Positions 1-8,607 of a DNA stretch of 64,000 bases are shown here, piece by piece. Numbering within the stretch: the first letter of the stretch is position 1; each line of letters starts with the position of its first letter. Source of the DNA: JAHDDH01 sp963922775 (GTDB lineage Bacteria; Bacteroidota; Bacteroidia; Cytophagales; Amoebophilaceae). The translations under genes were made by a program, and so were the position numbers. The stretch is from assembly GCA_963922775.1 (NCBI GenBank), contig CAWUJG010000001.1, positions 62,001-126,000 on the forward strand. Reading direction: 5' to 3'. The notes under the pieces are model-generated. The model saw only the letters and a program-made list of their open reading frames with translations. It had not been told where the DNA came from and did not search any database.

Positions 1-785
1 AAACCTTTGGCGATGCGGCTCATCCAGGTTTTTTCTTGGCACAGGGTTTGTTGGAGGGTGGATAGTTGTTGGTATATTTTTTTACGAATCGCTTGAGGGG
101 CCATTTTCGTTCACTGATGAAGAGGATATCGTCCATAAAGCGGATGGTGTGTATTTTGGCTTTTTGGGATTTTTTGTCTAAATTATGGAGATATATGGCG
201 CCTAGTACAGAGGCTAGTGAGCATCCTTGGGGTATGCTTTTTGTGATGGTGTGTTGGCATTTTCCTTGGATTATGTTGACGCGTTGGCAGTAGTTTTTGA
301 GTAGGGTGTGTAGGCGGGGGTCTTGGGTGTATGTTCTGATTTGTTGGAGGAGTACTTTGTGGTTGATGGTTTGATAGTAGCTTTTGATGTCTGTTTTAAA
401 TACGTAGTGTTGGGGGTTTTGGCTTTTTTCATAGGCTTCTCGTACGGCTGCTTTGAGGCCTCCATTGCCTTTGAGGTGTTTTACGCATTATTTGGTTGTT
501 TTTGGTGATTTCTTGGGTGAGTGCTATGGCAAAGGCTTTGAGCACGATGGCGTCTGGGGTGGTCCAGAGGGCAATGATTTTTTTGTTTTTTAGTTGGTGG
601 GTTTTTACGAGGTCAAATTGGTAGGTGCCTTGTTTGAGGTGGTGGATGATTTGGGGTTTTATCTTGTGCCAATGCAGGGCTACGTGCCATATGTCTGCAT
701 TGGCGTTTCTATTTTTGCGTCTCTTTTTGATGTGCTCATACGCTTCTTGTATGAGCACGGGGTTGGCTATGTTTTCGATCGTCAT
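1..785 (-). pseudogene. Reverse transcriptase (group II intron-like family), frameshifted and cut by the window edge
   Basis: RNA-directed DNA polymerase remnant read leftwards from the ATG at 785. The first ~100 codons (containing ADIWHVALHW and ALWTTPDAIVLKA) run in one frame. Near 488-490 the reading moves to another frame, which stays open to position 1. That second frame carries HLKGNGGLKAAVREA, the palm segment FKTDIKSYYQTINH with the first catalytic Asp, IPQGCSLASVLGAIYL, and RFMDDILF with the Asp pair (near 128-140). All polymerase motifs visible are intact, so the damage is a single small indel. The motif order matches a family of stand-alone bacterial RTs related to group II intron enzymes. 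The 3' end lies outside the window. It sits about 20 bp beyond the 70-bp repeat that ends protease cassette 1. A programmed frameshift cannot be excluded. Confidence 0.8.
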
Positions 786-807
786 GGCCTTGTTTTCTTG
801 TTTTGTC

Positions 808-877
808 TGCTAATTTATTCTTTTTTTCTATTTTTATCCCTCACTTGGCTTTTTGAGCATGACTTCCCGTTGGGGGG
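808..877 (-). repeat. 70-bp 3' cassette repeat, copy 1
   Basis: Read on the minus strand, this segment matches 40926-40995 at 67 of 70 positions. It begins in a C-run followed by CAACGGGAAGTCAT and ends AATAAATTAGCA. In both places it lies just beyond the small ORF that follows a trypsin-like protease gene. Homology stops abruptly after TTAGCA: here the reverse transcriptase leader follows, while in copy 2 a hairpin terminator follows. The segment therefore marks the 3' edge of the duplicated cassette. Confidence 0.9.
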
Positions 878-1027
878 TTGGGTATTTTTTATTATTTTTT
901 GTAGTAAATCAATATTAGTAAATTTTTATTTTATCTCATAGTACGTAGTACGTATATAAATATTAATATTGAAAATATTTATTGATTCTCTATATTATCT
1001 CTTTAATCTATAGTGTTGTGTTCATCT

Positions 1028-1312
1028 TTAGGCCTTTTTCTTTTTGTAGTAAATTCGGCAGTACTCATGTGCATCTTTAGTGAACTTGTCGTATGATGCT
1101 TTATCATCGTCGGTTATAGTGTCGATATTTTCTGTATTGGGATTCTCAGTATCCGCTGGGGTTATTGTCTTTTGATCACTTGACTTTGCCTCGTTTCTTA
1201 GTCCTTTTTTGCTAATTTTCTTCATGGCTTTTGTGGGGTGAGTAGATATTGCTGTTGCTAGTGTAGTATTTGCTATGACAATATAGATTTTTATCCAGTT
1301 TTTGTTAATCAT
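1028..1312 (-). CDS. Small exported-type hypothetical protein downstream of protease copy 1
   Basis: A 94-residue ORF with a hydrophobic N-terminus (IKIYIVIANTTLATAI) that could be a signal peptide or anchor, then a charged Lys/Asp/Thr-rich tail ending in a run of lysines. No family is recognised. It starts about 155 bp after the stop of the protease and ends about 150 bp before the 70-bp repeat. The second cassette has a 127-residue ORF in the same place with the same general plan but little shared sequence. That position makes it a candidate partner, inhibitor or accessory of the protease, which is inference from context only. Confidence 0.45.
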   Translation of the reverse strand: MINKNWIKIYIVIANTTLATAISTHPTKAMKKISKKGLRNEAKSSDQKTITPADTENPNTENIDTITDDDKASYDKFTKDAHEYCRIYYKKKKA

Positions 1313-1466
1313 GGCCTTTTTCTGTAATTGTGTTTTTTATGTGTTTTTTTTGGATTTGATTACCTTAGATCGGTTGTATTATACTAAAGTATCATTATGT
1401 CCTTTGTCTTTCTATCTACGTTGTGAGTTTATATTATCGAAAATACGATAAATTCAACTATACTAT

Positions 1467-3620
1467 TCATTTTATTTTGCACCTTCCTATGATGATATTA
1501 GATCCTAGTTTTTTGGTTATCAAATTATTATCAATACTTCCTACACTCATGTTGTTTCCAATAATATAATATCTTTTTCCATCTTTAACTAATACCGGCC
1601 CTCCACTCATGCCTGGATAGAGGTTACCTGACACATTCGTAACTATGGTATTATGTTCTGTTCTTTCGACGTTTTGTATAACAACGTCGGATTTAACTAG
1701 TACTGTATCTAGTCCTGCTGTGGATTTCCGAATCTCGTTGTATATCTTACTTATGCCAGGGAATCCGTAGCTGGTTCCTTTATTCCCTTGGTTGTATAGT
1801 GGGTGTTCTGAGGTACAAACTTTATTGTATTCTTGAAAGTCGAGTATCTCATCATCTTGGAATATCGAATCATGTATCGTTTTTGTGTGGTTAAGTCTTA
1901 TTATAGCAAAATCATTTTCATCGTCGAATTGTAGTAAATCCATCTCCGTGTGTTTCTCTCTGTTTTGTTTGGATTTAATTATTAAATTTTTAGACTGGTC
2001 CTCATCTAAACGTATATTTGTTGTATCGTTTACAACTCCTTTGGATAGCCTAATGTCTATCGCGTCACATCCATTCGTAACGTGCTTAACTGTTGTTATA
2101 CTATTAAATTGATTCTGCTCTTTGGTTATGTTTTTCCATATTATATCTGTTCCTTCTTCTTTTACATTTTTATCACTTTTTTCCTTCATGTTCGTGTGTG
2201 TGATCTTTGCTTTGTTATTAGATGGTTTGTTGTGCGACCAATGGCCAGTGCGATCTAATCTTCCTTTTATACTTTCATTTTTGTAGTCTTCCAGTAGTGG
2301 TTTGGTTAGTTCATCGTCGCTTTCCTGGTGGTTTTGGATTTCATCTAAGATGGTTTTGTCTTCTTGGTTCTCATATGGTTTCCCCTCGTCGTTCTCTGGA
2401 CTGATTAAGTGATTTGATTCTTCGTCACTTACCGGGCTACTATTTGGCGTCTTATCAGTTGGCCCCTTTGGTTTGCTTTGACCTTGACCTAGTTCTCTTT
2501 CCTTCCTTAGTGAGGCTGTCCCTGTGTAACTCAAGACTCCTGATCCTTGACCTATTATAATATAATCTTCTTTGATATTTTCTGGGTTTGACGTATCACT
2601 TATATTCTGTTTTTTCTTTTCTAGGCAGATAATCTTTACTGTCATTGCTCTTACGAATGGTTCTATCTCATCTGTCTTTATCTTCCTATTCTTTAATCCT
2701 CTGTGGTAAGTGATTAAATCCTGCATTGTTGTGCTCAGCTCCTCGTTAAGGAATACTTTGCCTTCTTTTAATATGAAATCTGTGGTTAAATGCGTTATCT
2801 CTTCTTCGTTTTTAATCTTATTCTTTATTAGTTGGTATAGCATCATGCCTTTGTTAACGTCTTTCTTTAGTGTTCGTAGGCTCTCTATGTATTGCTTCTC
2901 ATCTATTAACCTTCTTTGCTTTGCTTGCTTTTTTTGTAAGGTTGTTGGTAGACTTTCTTGCGCGAGGTCATATTTCTTATTCTTTCTTCTTTTCTCTTCT
3001 AATATTTCCCTTTTATCCTTGTTGGTTCTGTTCTTTCCTTTGCTTACTCTAATATTTATTTGTTTGTTCTTGTAATAACTTTGTATAATCATATGTTGCT
3101 TTTTTGTCTTTATGATCTCACTATCGTTGTATATTGCCTTCCCACTCTCTACATGCGGCCCTACAATCTTTATCAACTCCCTAATCGCTCCACCTTTACC
3201 ATATTTACTTCCTTTTTTCTTCCATACTCCCTTCGCTTTTTGGGTTAAAACTATCTTTTTGTATAATATTCTATTGCTGAGATTGATCAGATCTTTCTGC
3301 ATCTCTGACAGCTTATCGTGTAGCTCTCGGTCTGTTGGTTTATACTTTCCGTTGACTCCGTTCTTCTTAAATATATCGTTTATTTCCTCTGGACTGCTTT
3401 TGCCTTTTTGCCCTTCTGCTAGGAGGAGTTTGTTGAACTCTTGTTGTGTATGCCGGTATGTCTCCTCCATCTTCAATGTTGTCTCTAGCTCTTTGCTGAA
3501 TACTTTGTCAGTCTTCGCTTTAGCGCTAATCATTTTCATATCCGCCTCAAAGTAGTTTGATAAAATATCTGGATGTATAGTAGGATAGAGTAGTTCCTGA
3601 TTAACTAAATCCTTGTACAT
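1467..3620 (-). CDS. Trypsin-like serine protease with long charged N-terminal region (cassette copy 1)
   Basis: A 717-codon ORF from ATG 3620. Residues 1-150 are helical and charged and nearly identical to copy 2 (EMQKDLINLSNRILYKK, GAIRELIKIVGPHVESG). Residues 150-480 are low-complexity and unrelated to copy 2. The C-terminal third is a chymotrypsin-fold peptidase with catalytic residues visible: His513 (TVKHVTN), Asp570 (NDFAIIRL) and Ser672 (YPGMSGGPV). GQGSGVLSY near residue 355 looks like the start of the fold, so the domain seems to carry a long insertion before the His. The frame stays open upstream of 3620 through a lipoprotein signal sequence (FFSSCKSS) to 3977 but has no start codon there. 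The natural product is probably a surface lipoprotein of about 825 residues whose expression depends on the ATACA repeat. If 3620 is used instead, the product would be cytosolic. Substrate unknown. Confidence 0.75.
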   Translation of the reverse strand: MYKDLVNQELLYPTIHPDILSNYFEADMKMISAKAKTDKVFSKELETTLKMEETYRHTQQEFNKLLLAEGQKGKSSPEEINDIFKKNGVNGKYKPTDRELHDKLSEMQKDLINLSNRILYKKIVLTQKAKGVWKKKGSKYGKGGAIRELIKIVGPHVESGKAIYNDSEIIKTKKQHMIIQSYYKNKQINIRVSKGKNRTNKDKREILEEKRRKNKKYDLAQESLPTTLQKKQAKQRRLIDEKQYIESLRTLKKDVNKGMMLYQLIKNKIKNEEEITHLTTDFILKEGKVFLNEELSTTMQDLITYHRGLKNRKIKTDEIEPFVRAMTVKIICLEKKKQNISDTSNPENIKEDYIIIGQGSGVLSYTGTASLRKERELGQGQSKPKGPTDKTPNSSPVSDEESNHLISPENDEGKPYENQEDKTILDEIQNHQESDDELTKPLLEDYKNESIKGRLDRTGHWSHNKPSNNKAKITHTNMKEKSDKNVKEEGTDIIWKNITKEQNQFNSITTVKHVTNGCDAIDIRLSKGVVNDTTNIRLDEDQSKNLIIKSKQNREKHTEMDLLQFDDENDFAIIRLNHTKTIHDSIFQDDEILDFQEYNKVCTSEHPLYNQGNKGTSYGFPGISKIYNEIRKSTAGLDTVLVKSDVVIQNVERTEHNTIVTNVSGNLYPGMSGGPVLVKDGKRYYIIGNNMSVGSIDNNLITKKLGSNIIIGRCKIK

Positions 3621-3958
3621 GCATTGTTCTTTTGGTTTTCTTCTCGTGCCTAAGATATCATCTGGGGCTGTATCTATTGTTATTTTCTCGGTATGTATGA
3701 CTTGTTTTCCTATTGCATTGATGGCTAAACCTGATAGTAATAATATCTTCTTTGAGTTGATTTTTCCTATGACGGGTATGTTCCCTTGCAGTTCTATCTG
3801 GTTGGTTCGCTCTTCGGCGATTTTGGTTTGGCTGCTTTTGCAGCTGCTGAAGAATATTCCGAATACTAATACGGAATTTAATAGTCGTATTGTATTGTAT
3901 TGTATTGTATTGTATTGTATTGTAGATTTTTTGTCATCTTTTTTTGTGTTTGTTTCAT
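3621..3958 (-). other. Lipoprotein leader of protease copy 1, currently out of frame with its ATG
   Basis: In the same frame as the protease, this stretch encodes a signal peptide core (LLNSVLVFGIFFSSC), a lipobox-type Cys, and about 80 residues including GNIPVIGKINSKKILLLSGL and KITIDTAPDD. The only nearby ATG (3958, with a second in-frame ATG 21 bp on) is separated from it by six ATACA units, and reads into TAC GAC TAT TAA. Counting codons, five units instead of six would join MKQTQKKMTKN to the lipoprotein in frame. As sequenced the leader is therefore OFF. Copy 2 has the same arrangement. Confidence 0.75.
3891..3920 (-). repeat. Pentanucleotide repeat (ATACA)6 at the start of protease copy 1
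   Basis: Six perfect tandem ATACA units (TGTAT on the plus strand), followed on the coding strand by one ATACG. They lie between the ATG at 3958 and the lipoprotein signal peptide. Because the unit is 5 bp, each gain or loss changes the reading frame: 2, 5 or 8 units would be in frame and 6 are not. This is the classic layout of a slipped-strand phase-variation switch. Copy 2 carries three units at the equivalent place. Confidence 0.85.
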
Positions 3959-4208
3959 AATATTTTAAATTTAATTTTTAACTGCTTTCTCTTCTTATTT
4001 TGGAGTTTTTATATTATTTCCGAAATTTCTTTTCGATATATTAATAATATTTTTATTTATTTCCAAATTTATAGCATATTTTTATTTTCTTATTTTTTTA
4101 TATTTGTCTAAAATGTGTTTTTTTTCTAAAAACCTAAAATGATAATATTTTTTATATCTGATATTATCATATTTTTACCATAAAAATTAAATTTAATCTC
4201 TTACGCTT

Positions 4209-4790
4209 ATGCAAAAACTATTCTATATACTCACCCTTCAATATCTTTTATTTTGGTTGCCTAATAACAATTGCTTGAGCTATCAAAAATATAAACCTAA
4301 AAGATACTCTGATAAAAAATATACACAGTCAATTAAAACAAATACTTTTGGGCATTTTTTTGGTTTTCATGAAATTGCATATGATTATGGTATGTTTTTT
4401 TTTGAGCTGCGTATGTTCAAATTGAATTCTTGGAATTCTAATCTTAGATCTATGATAAGTCCTCTTAGAATTTATTTGATAGACTCTTTTTCTGATACTT
4501 TTTATAACTCTACTATCGGACTAAAATATCAATATAAAAAGCTACCCAATGGATTTTCTTATTGGTTTGGAGGTGTAACATTTGAAAAAGGAGAAAACGA
4601 TAGTAGATACAATAAAGTAGGAACCTACAGCGGAATAGCCCCAACCATAGGATATATAAAGCAATCTATTGCAAAAAAATTTGTTATTGAAAATTATATC
4701 TTTGTAGGGTATCTTTTTTTTATGAATAATTCATTAGATCGATTTCCCATATATCTAAATACAGGCTTAAATTTTGGCATTTTATTTTAA
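4209..4790 (+). CDS. Hypothetical exported, probably outer-membrane, protein
   Basis: A 193-residue protein with an N-terminal hydrophobic segment resembling a signal peptide (LFYILTLQYLLFWLP). The body is rich in aromatic residues with alternating hydrophobic and polar stretches (GLKYQYKKLPNGFSYWFGG, TYSGIAPTIGYI), and it ends in GLNFGILF with a terminal Phe. A C-terminal aromatic and strand-like repeats are typical of small outer-membrane beta-barrels, so that is the best guess. No family is recognised. It is convergent with the symporter-HD gene and shares a hairpin terminator with it. An AT-rich gap of about 150-250 bp separates it from protease cassette 1. Confidence 0.55.
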   Translation: MQKLFYILTLQYLLFWLPNNNCLSYQKYKPKRYSDKKYTQSIKTNTFGHFFGFHEIAYDYGMFFFELRMFKLNSWNSNLRSMISPLRIYLIDSFSDTFYNSTIGLKYQYKKLPNGFSYWFGGVTFEKGENDSRYNKVGTYSGIAPTIGYIKQSIAKKFVIENYIFVGYLFFMNNSLDRFPIYLNTGLNFGILF

Positions 4791-4794
4791 AATA

Positions 4795-4819
4795 TTGGGA
4801 TATCCTAAAGATATCCCAA
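4795..4819. terminator. Bidirectional hairpin terminator between convergent genes
   Basis: Perfect 10-bp inverted repeat TTGGGATATC / GATATCCCAA with a 5-base loop, 4 bp after the stop of the outer-membrane orphan and 11 bp after the stop of the convergent symporter-HD gene. There is no strong T-run, but the position fits a shared terminator. Confidence 0.65.
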
Positions 4820-4830
4820 CACTATATTAT

Positions 4831-7800
4831 TTAAGGTTTAATCCCGTCATTTTCTAAAATCTTCATACAAATGGCTTTGAGCTCTTGGGCTACTTCACCT
4901 AAAGATAACTGCTGTGCTAAAGGCACAAAAAAACTAAGTGTCTCATCTACCTTCACTATCTGGCTTTTTACTGATTTGTACTGAATTGTACGCATATTGT
5001 GCAATCTATCGGCTAACTTGATAATTAAACTGCGTTTATCTGTACTATTCAACAGTTGAGCAATATTTTCTTTACTACTGAGCATTACCTTATTGAATCC
5101 TTTGCCATACATATGAGTAACATCTTTTACAATATTACTGATTTCACTTCCATAGCTTACAGCAATATAATTTGATGTGATGGGCGTATCTTCAATAGTA
5201 TCATGTAATAAAGCAGCTATTACTGCTTCTCTACTTTGATCATATTGTATAGCAATGATTGCAACTTCTATTGGATGAAGATAATATGGTTCTCCTGAAC
5301 GTCTTCTGACATGTCCATGCAATTTTTTTATTTCTTGTATAACTTCTCTAATTTCTTCTTGATCAAGTGTATCATATTTTTGTACTAAACCCATCAATTC
5401 TTCTTCTTTTTCTTTAGCTCCTGGATAGCCATCATCTGACATATGCATGGGCTCACCTAATAGCATAATTTTATTGTCATTTTCTTTATCTCGCACCTCC
5501 CGAATATCTTTTGGAATAATATAAATGCAAGCATGACTATACTGTTCTATATAACCATAATGAGCTGAAATTATTTGATTATTTTTTTCAGATAATAATT
5601 TTGTTTCCTCATCCAAAGAAATCTCTTCGAGTGTATTTATTTTTTGTCCAGGATAGGCATTTTGTAGTTCAGGCAACTCTTGTGTATAAAATACAGCCAT
5701 TTGTGCATTTACTTTTTTTTGATATTTTTTTGTTACACTTTTTATTGGATAAGTAAGAACAGTATCATACAATGCAATATGAATGTTTCTATCAGGATAC
5801 TTTTTTCGCAAAATTTCTATTGCATTAATGGTTGCTGCTTTTATTCTAGCTAAATCACACTTTATGATAGAATTTTTACTTTTATCATCAATATTGCTGA
5901 CTATATTTTTTATGTTTTTATAAGCAGAAATCTGGTTTTTAATATCTTCTATTAATATATTACTATCAATACTGTCTATTTGTAGTTTTAAATGATTAGC
6001 TCGTTCTTCTATGGCATCTATTTTTAGAGCGATTTGCATTAAAGGTTTATGAATAGCTTTTATCTGCTCTGCTAGTACTTGATTACCTTTTTTTTCTACT
6101 TTTTTTTGTAATGTTTTCAGGTCAATAACTAGATGACTTAGGTCATCTAGCTTGGATTCTTTTAATACAGAAAGTATAGTACGACGATTTTGTGCTATTT
6201 CTACAAGATCATTTAACATTTCTTGATTTTTATTGCTTAGCGCTGAATTATCATCTGTTATTTGATTATGTTTTATTTGTTTTCTTCGGGCAAATACAAA
6301 TCCTAAAGCCATGGCAAAAATGGTTTGATAGATAAGCAAATACCCTGCATGAAAATTTAGTGCTTCTCCCAAAGGTCCTATAAAATTGGCATATACAATA
6401 CAGGCTAAAGCAGTACCTAATAAGCCAATAAATACAGCACTAAGCCAGTCAACAAGTACAATTAAAAATATTACTGTACCAAAAATATTGATGAGCCATT
6501 CTATTTTACCATGGGCTACTAATAAGGTGAGGGTACTTAAAAATGGCAAACAATAGAGAATAGTAAAATGCCAAAATAAGGGAAAAAAACGTTTTATATT
6601 TGGATTCCATTCATTTTTTGTGATTAACAAGACACACAATATAGCGGCAAAAATACGGAGATAAACTAAAAATTCTTTATTAATATCATTTCCATGAAGA
6701 TCTATAAAATTGGGCAAGAGAAAATGAAAAGTAAAAAATATGCCAAACAAAATATATGGACCACCGTATTTCTCAGTTCGTGTAACAGAATACCGATAAA
6801 TATTTTTAGGAGTAGGTAAAATATTTTTGATATGATTCATCAATTTTTTTCCACTTGGTTTCCATAAGGAAATACCTTTACTTTTTTGTTTCACAGTGGC
6901 TATTCCTTTGTTTCGAATTATATGTGTACCGAAAAATGCTATGCCGTTGGCTATGAGCATCAAAGGCAAAGCAAAATCTGCATAATTTTCTGGTAAAAAT
7001 ATTTTACAATTAATCCAGACTACTATAGTACAGGACATACCTACAAAAAAGGATTTTTTATCTGTTTTTAGACCCATCATTCCTGAAAATAAGGGTATTA
7101 ATAATATAGGGACTGTAGTTTCTAATATTGAAAGAAAAAATCCAAAAAGATCTGTGGTGTTAAGTCCTATAATTACTGCAATAATACCGGCAAAAATAGT
7201 GGCAATTTGTGTAAATTTTTTTTCTTTTTTTCGAAAATTTTCTTTATTCCTAGCAATAGGATTGAGCACATCATGCACCATAGATAAACCTGCACTGTGT
7301 AAAAAAGAATCTGCTGTAGACATAATCATGGCAAAAATACCAGCCATAGCTAATCCTTTAATACCTACAGGCAATAAATCACTGATAATATTTAATAATA
7401 TATTGCTTTGATTAATACTACTGTTGTTATATAATAAATACCCTCCTAAACCAATAGTCAAAATGATGGTTAAATAAAATCCACCAAATACACTAGCTAC
7501 TAAATGTTGTTTACGAAGGTGAGACGCTTTACGACCCATAAGCATACGCTGTATTACTGCAGGATCAAGCATACTTACTGGAAAAATGCTAAAAGCAAGA
7601 AATAAACCTAAGTACTTGCCAAATTTTTTATGTCCAAATATTTGTATTTTTTCTTTAGGAACTGTAGTAAATATGTGTTCAATACCACCAAATTTATTGA
7701 CTACCATGTAGGCTATAAGAGGAATACCTATTACTAGCATAATAAATTGTAATATGTCTGTGGTGACAACTGATTTTATGCCTCCATGTGCTGAATAAAT

Positions 7801-8298
7801 TGTAAATACCATACCGCCTATAATAATACTATAAAGAGCAGGTATTTTAAAGAAATGTTGAGCAACAATGCCTAAAACAGTCAATTCCATTCCAGTAATC
7901 ATAATGGCAGATACTGATCCTAATATACCTGTTATTACACCAGGGTATTTTCCATATAGGGTTTTCATGATATCTCCCATGGTAAAACAGTCTGGAAATC
8001 GTACTGCTTTTGGTGCAATGAACAATGCAGTAGTAATATTAGATATTACAAAACCAAATAGGGCAATAATAAATATAAGGCCATCAGTATATGTCTCTCC
8101 AGTTTGATAAATTATATGACCGCCATAAATTGTAGCTAAATATGTACACAAGAGCCCTATCGTCCCAAATTTTCTATTGCCTATGGCATAGTCTTTAATG
8201 TCTTTTACACCTCTTCCAGCGCGCAGGCCTACTATAAGGGTGATCAAAATAAATACGTAAACTATAATAGCATCGATAGAAAATGGTGTGGATGGCAT
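4831..8298 (-). CDS. Sodium:solute symporter fused to a SpoT-like HD phosphohydrolase domain
   Basis: About 1155 residues in one frame. The N-terminal ~460 residues form a sodium:solute symporter (SSS family) with about 13 membrane segments (IDAIIVYVFILITLIVGL first; GGIKSVVTTDILQF; MAGIFAMIMSTADSFLHSAG). A second hydrophobic block of about five segments follows, then a coiled-coil linker of 150-200 residues, an unrecognised region, and a C-terminal domain of ~150 residues matching the hydrolase half of RelA/SpoT: SGEPYYLHPIEVA, AALLHDTIEDT, LIIKLADRLHNMRT. The metal-binding His and His-Asp residues are present. There is no synthetase half. Likely role: a membrane sensor-transporter that degrades (p)ppGpp in response to a solute. 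This is inference, and the HD substrate could differ. The ATG at 8298 is preferred because the first membrane helix follows directly; an ATG at 8373 would add 25 residues. Confidence 0.8.
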   Translation of the reverse strand: MPSTPFSIDAIIVYVFILITLIVGLRAGRGVKDIKDYAIGNRKFGTIGLLCTYLATIYGGHIIYQTGETYTDGLIFIIALFGFVISNITTALFIAPKAVRFPDCFTMGDIMKTLYGKYPGVITGILGSVSAIMITGMELTVLGIVAQHFFKIPALYSIIIGGMVFTIYSAHGGIKSVVTTDILQFIMLVIGIPLIAYMVVNKFGGIEHIFTTVPKEKIQIFGHKKFGKYLGLFLAFSIFPVSMLDPAVIQRMLMGRKASHLRKQHLVASVFGGFYLTIILTIGLGGYLLYNNSSINQSNILLNIISDLLPVGIKGLAMAGIFAMIMSTADSFLHSAGLSMVHDVLNPIARNKENFRKKEKKFTQIATIFAGIIAVIIGLNTTDLFGFFLSILETTVPILLIPLFSGMMGLKTDKKSFFVGMSCTIVVWINCKIFLPENYADFALPLMLIANGIAFFGTHIIRNKGIATVKQKSKGISLWKPSGKKLMNHIKNILPTPKNIYRYSVTRTEKYGGPYILFGIFFTFHFLLPNFIDLHGNDINKEFLVYLRIFAAILCVLLITKNEWNPNIKRFFPLFWHFTILYCLPFLSTLTLLVAHGKIEWLINIFGTVIFLIVLVDWLSAVFIGLLGTALACIVYANFIGPLGEALNFHAGYLLIYQTIFAMALGFVFARRKQIKHNQITDDNSALSNKNQEMLNDLVEIAQNRRTILSVLKESKLDDLSHLVIDLKTLQKKVEKKGNQVLAEQIKAIHKPLMQIALKIDAIEERANHLKLQIDSIDSNILIEDIKNQISAYKNIKNIVSNIDDKSKNSIIKCDLARIKAATINAIEILRKKYPDRNIHIALYDTVLTYPIKSVTKKYQKKVNAQMAVFYTQELPELQNAYPGQKINTLEEISLDEETKLLSEKNNQIISAHYGYIEQYSHACIYIIPKDIREVRDKENDNKIMLLGEPMHMSDDGYPGAKEKEEELMGLVQKYDTLDQEEIREVIQEIKKLHGHVRRRSGEPYYLHPIEVAIIAIQYDQSREAVIAALLHDTIEDTPITSNYIAVSYGSEISNIVKDVTHMYGKGFNKVMLSSKENIAQLLNSTDKRSLIIKLADRLHNMRTIQYKSVKSQIVKVDETLSFFVPLAQQLSLGEVAQELKAICMKILENDGIKP

Positions 8299-8607
8299 AA
8301 TAAAAATAATATTTTTTTTAGTAGTTATAAAATGTAATATAAAAAATAAAACGTAATAGGTATTCTTATACAAAAAAATTTGTATCTATTATTACTTTAT
8401 TTTTTTAGTATATTTTAAATCCATTCTAATAGATTATTCCATAAATTTGAATCTAAACTTGTATATTCTAAAGTATTGCTAAATTGCTTAAAAAAGTAAA
8501 ATGGAGTATTTAGTGAATTTTGAGGACTATAGATCTAATAAAAATTATAGAATGTTATTGAATAACCAAAAAAGAAAACACATCCTTTTTCATAAAACAT
8601 AAAATCA

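Larger units (their letters stand above)
3142..4065 (-). repeat. Conserved 5' block of the protease cassette, copy 1
   Basis: This region, read on the minus strand, is closely similar to 37797-38742 on the plus strand. The match starts in non-coding DNA upstream of the ATG (shared AAATATTATTAA.ATATCG), is near-identical through the lipoprotein leader, and continues to the codons for VGPHVESG, after which similarity is lost. The two copies are in opposite orientation, about 34 kb apart. Boundaries are estimated by eye and may be off by tens of bases. Confidence 0.8.

Noticed and set aside
808..877. Template/variable repeat pair of a diversity-generating retroelement (repeat next to a reverse transcriptase)
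   Set aside because: Only three differences in 70 bp, all A/G transitions and not all from A on the same copy; the repeat lies outside the protease coding sequence; the RT motifs fit a different family.
1..900. Complete group II intron
   Set aside because: No domain V/VI-like hairpin or intron boundary motif could be recognised, and the RT C-terminus is outside the window.
3613..3960. Plus-strand ORF opposite the lipoprotein leader (also conserved opposite copy 2)
   Set aside because: Its conservation follows from the leader on the other strand, which has a signal peptide and lipobox; the plus-strand reading has no sensible features.
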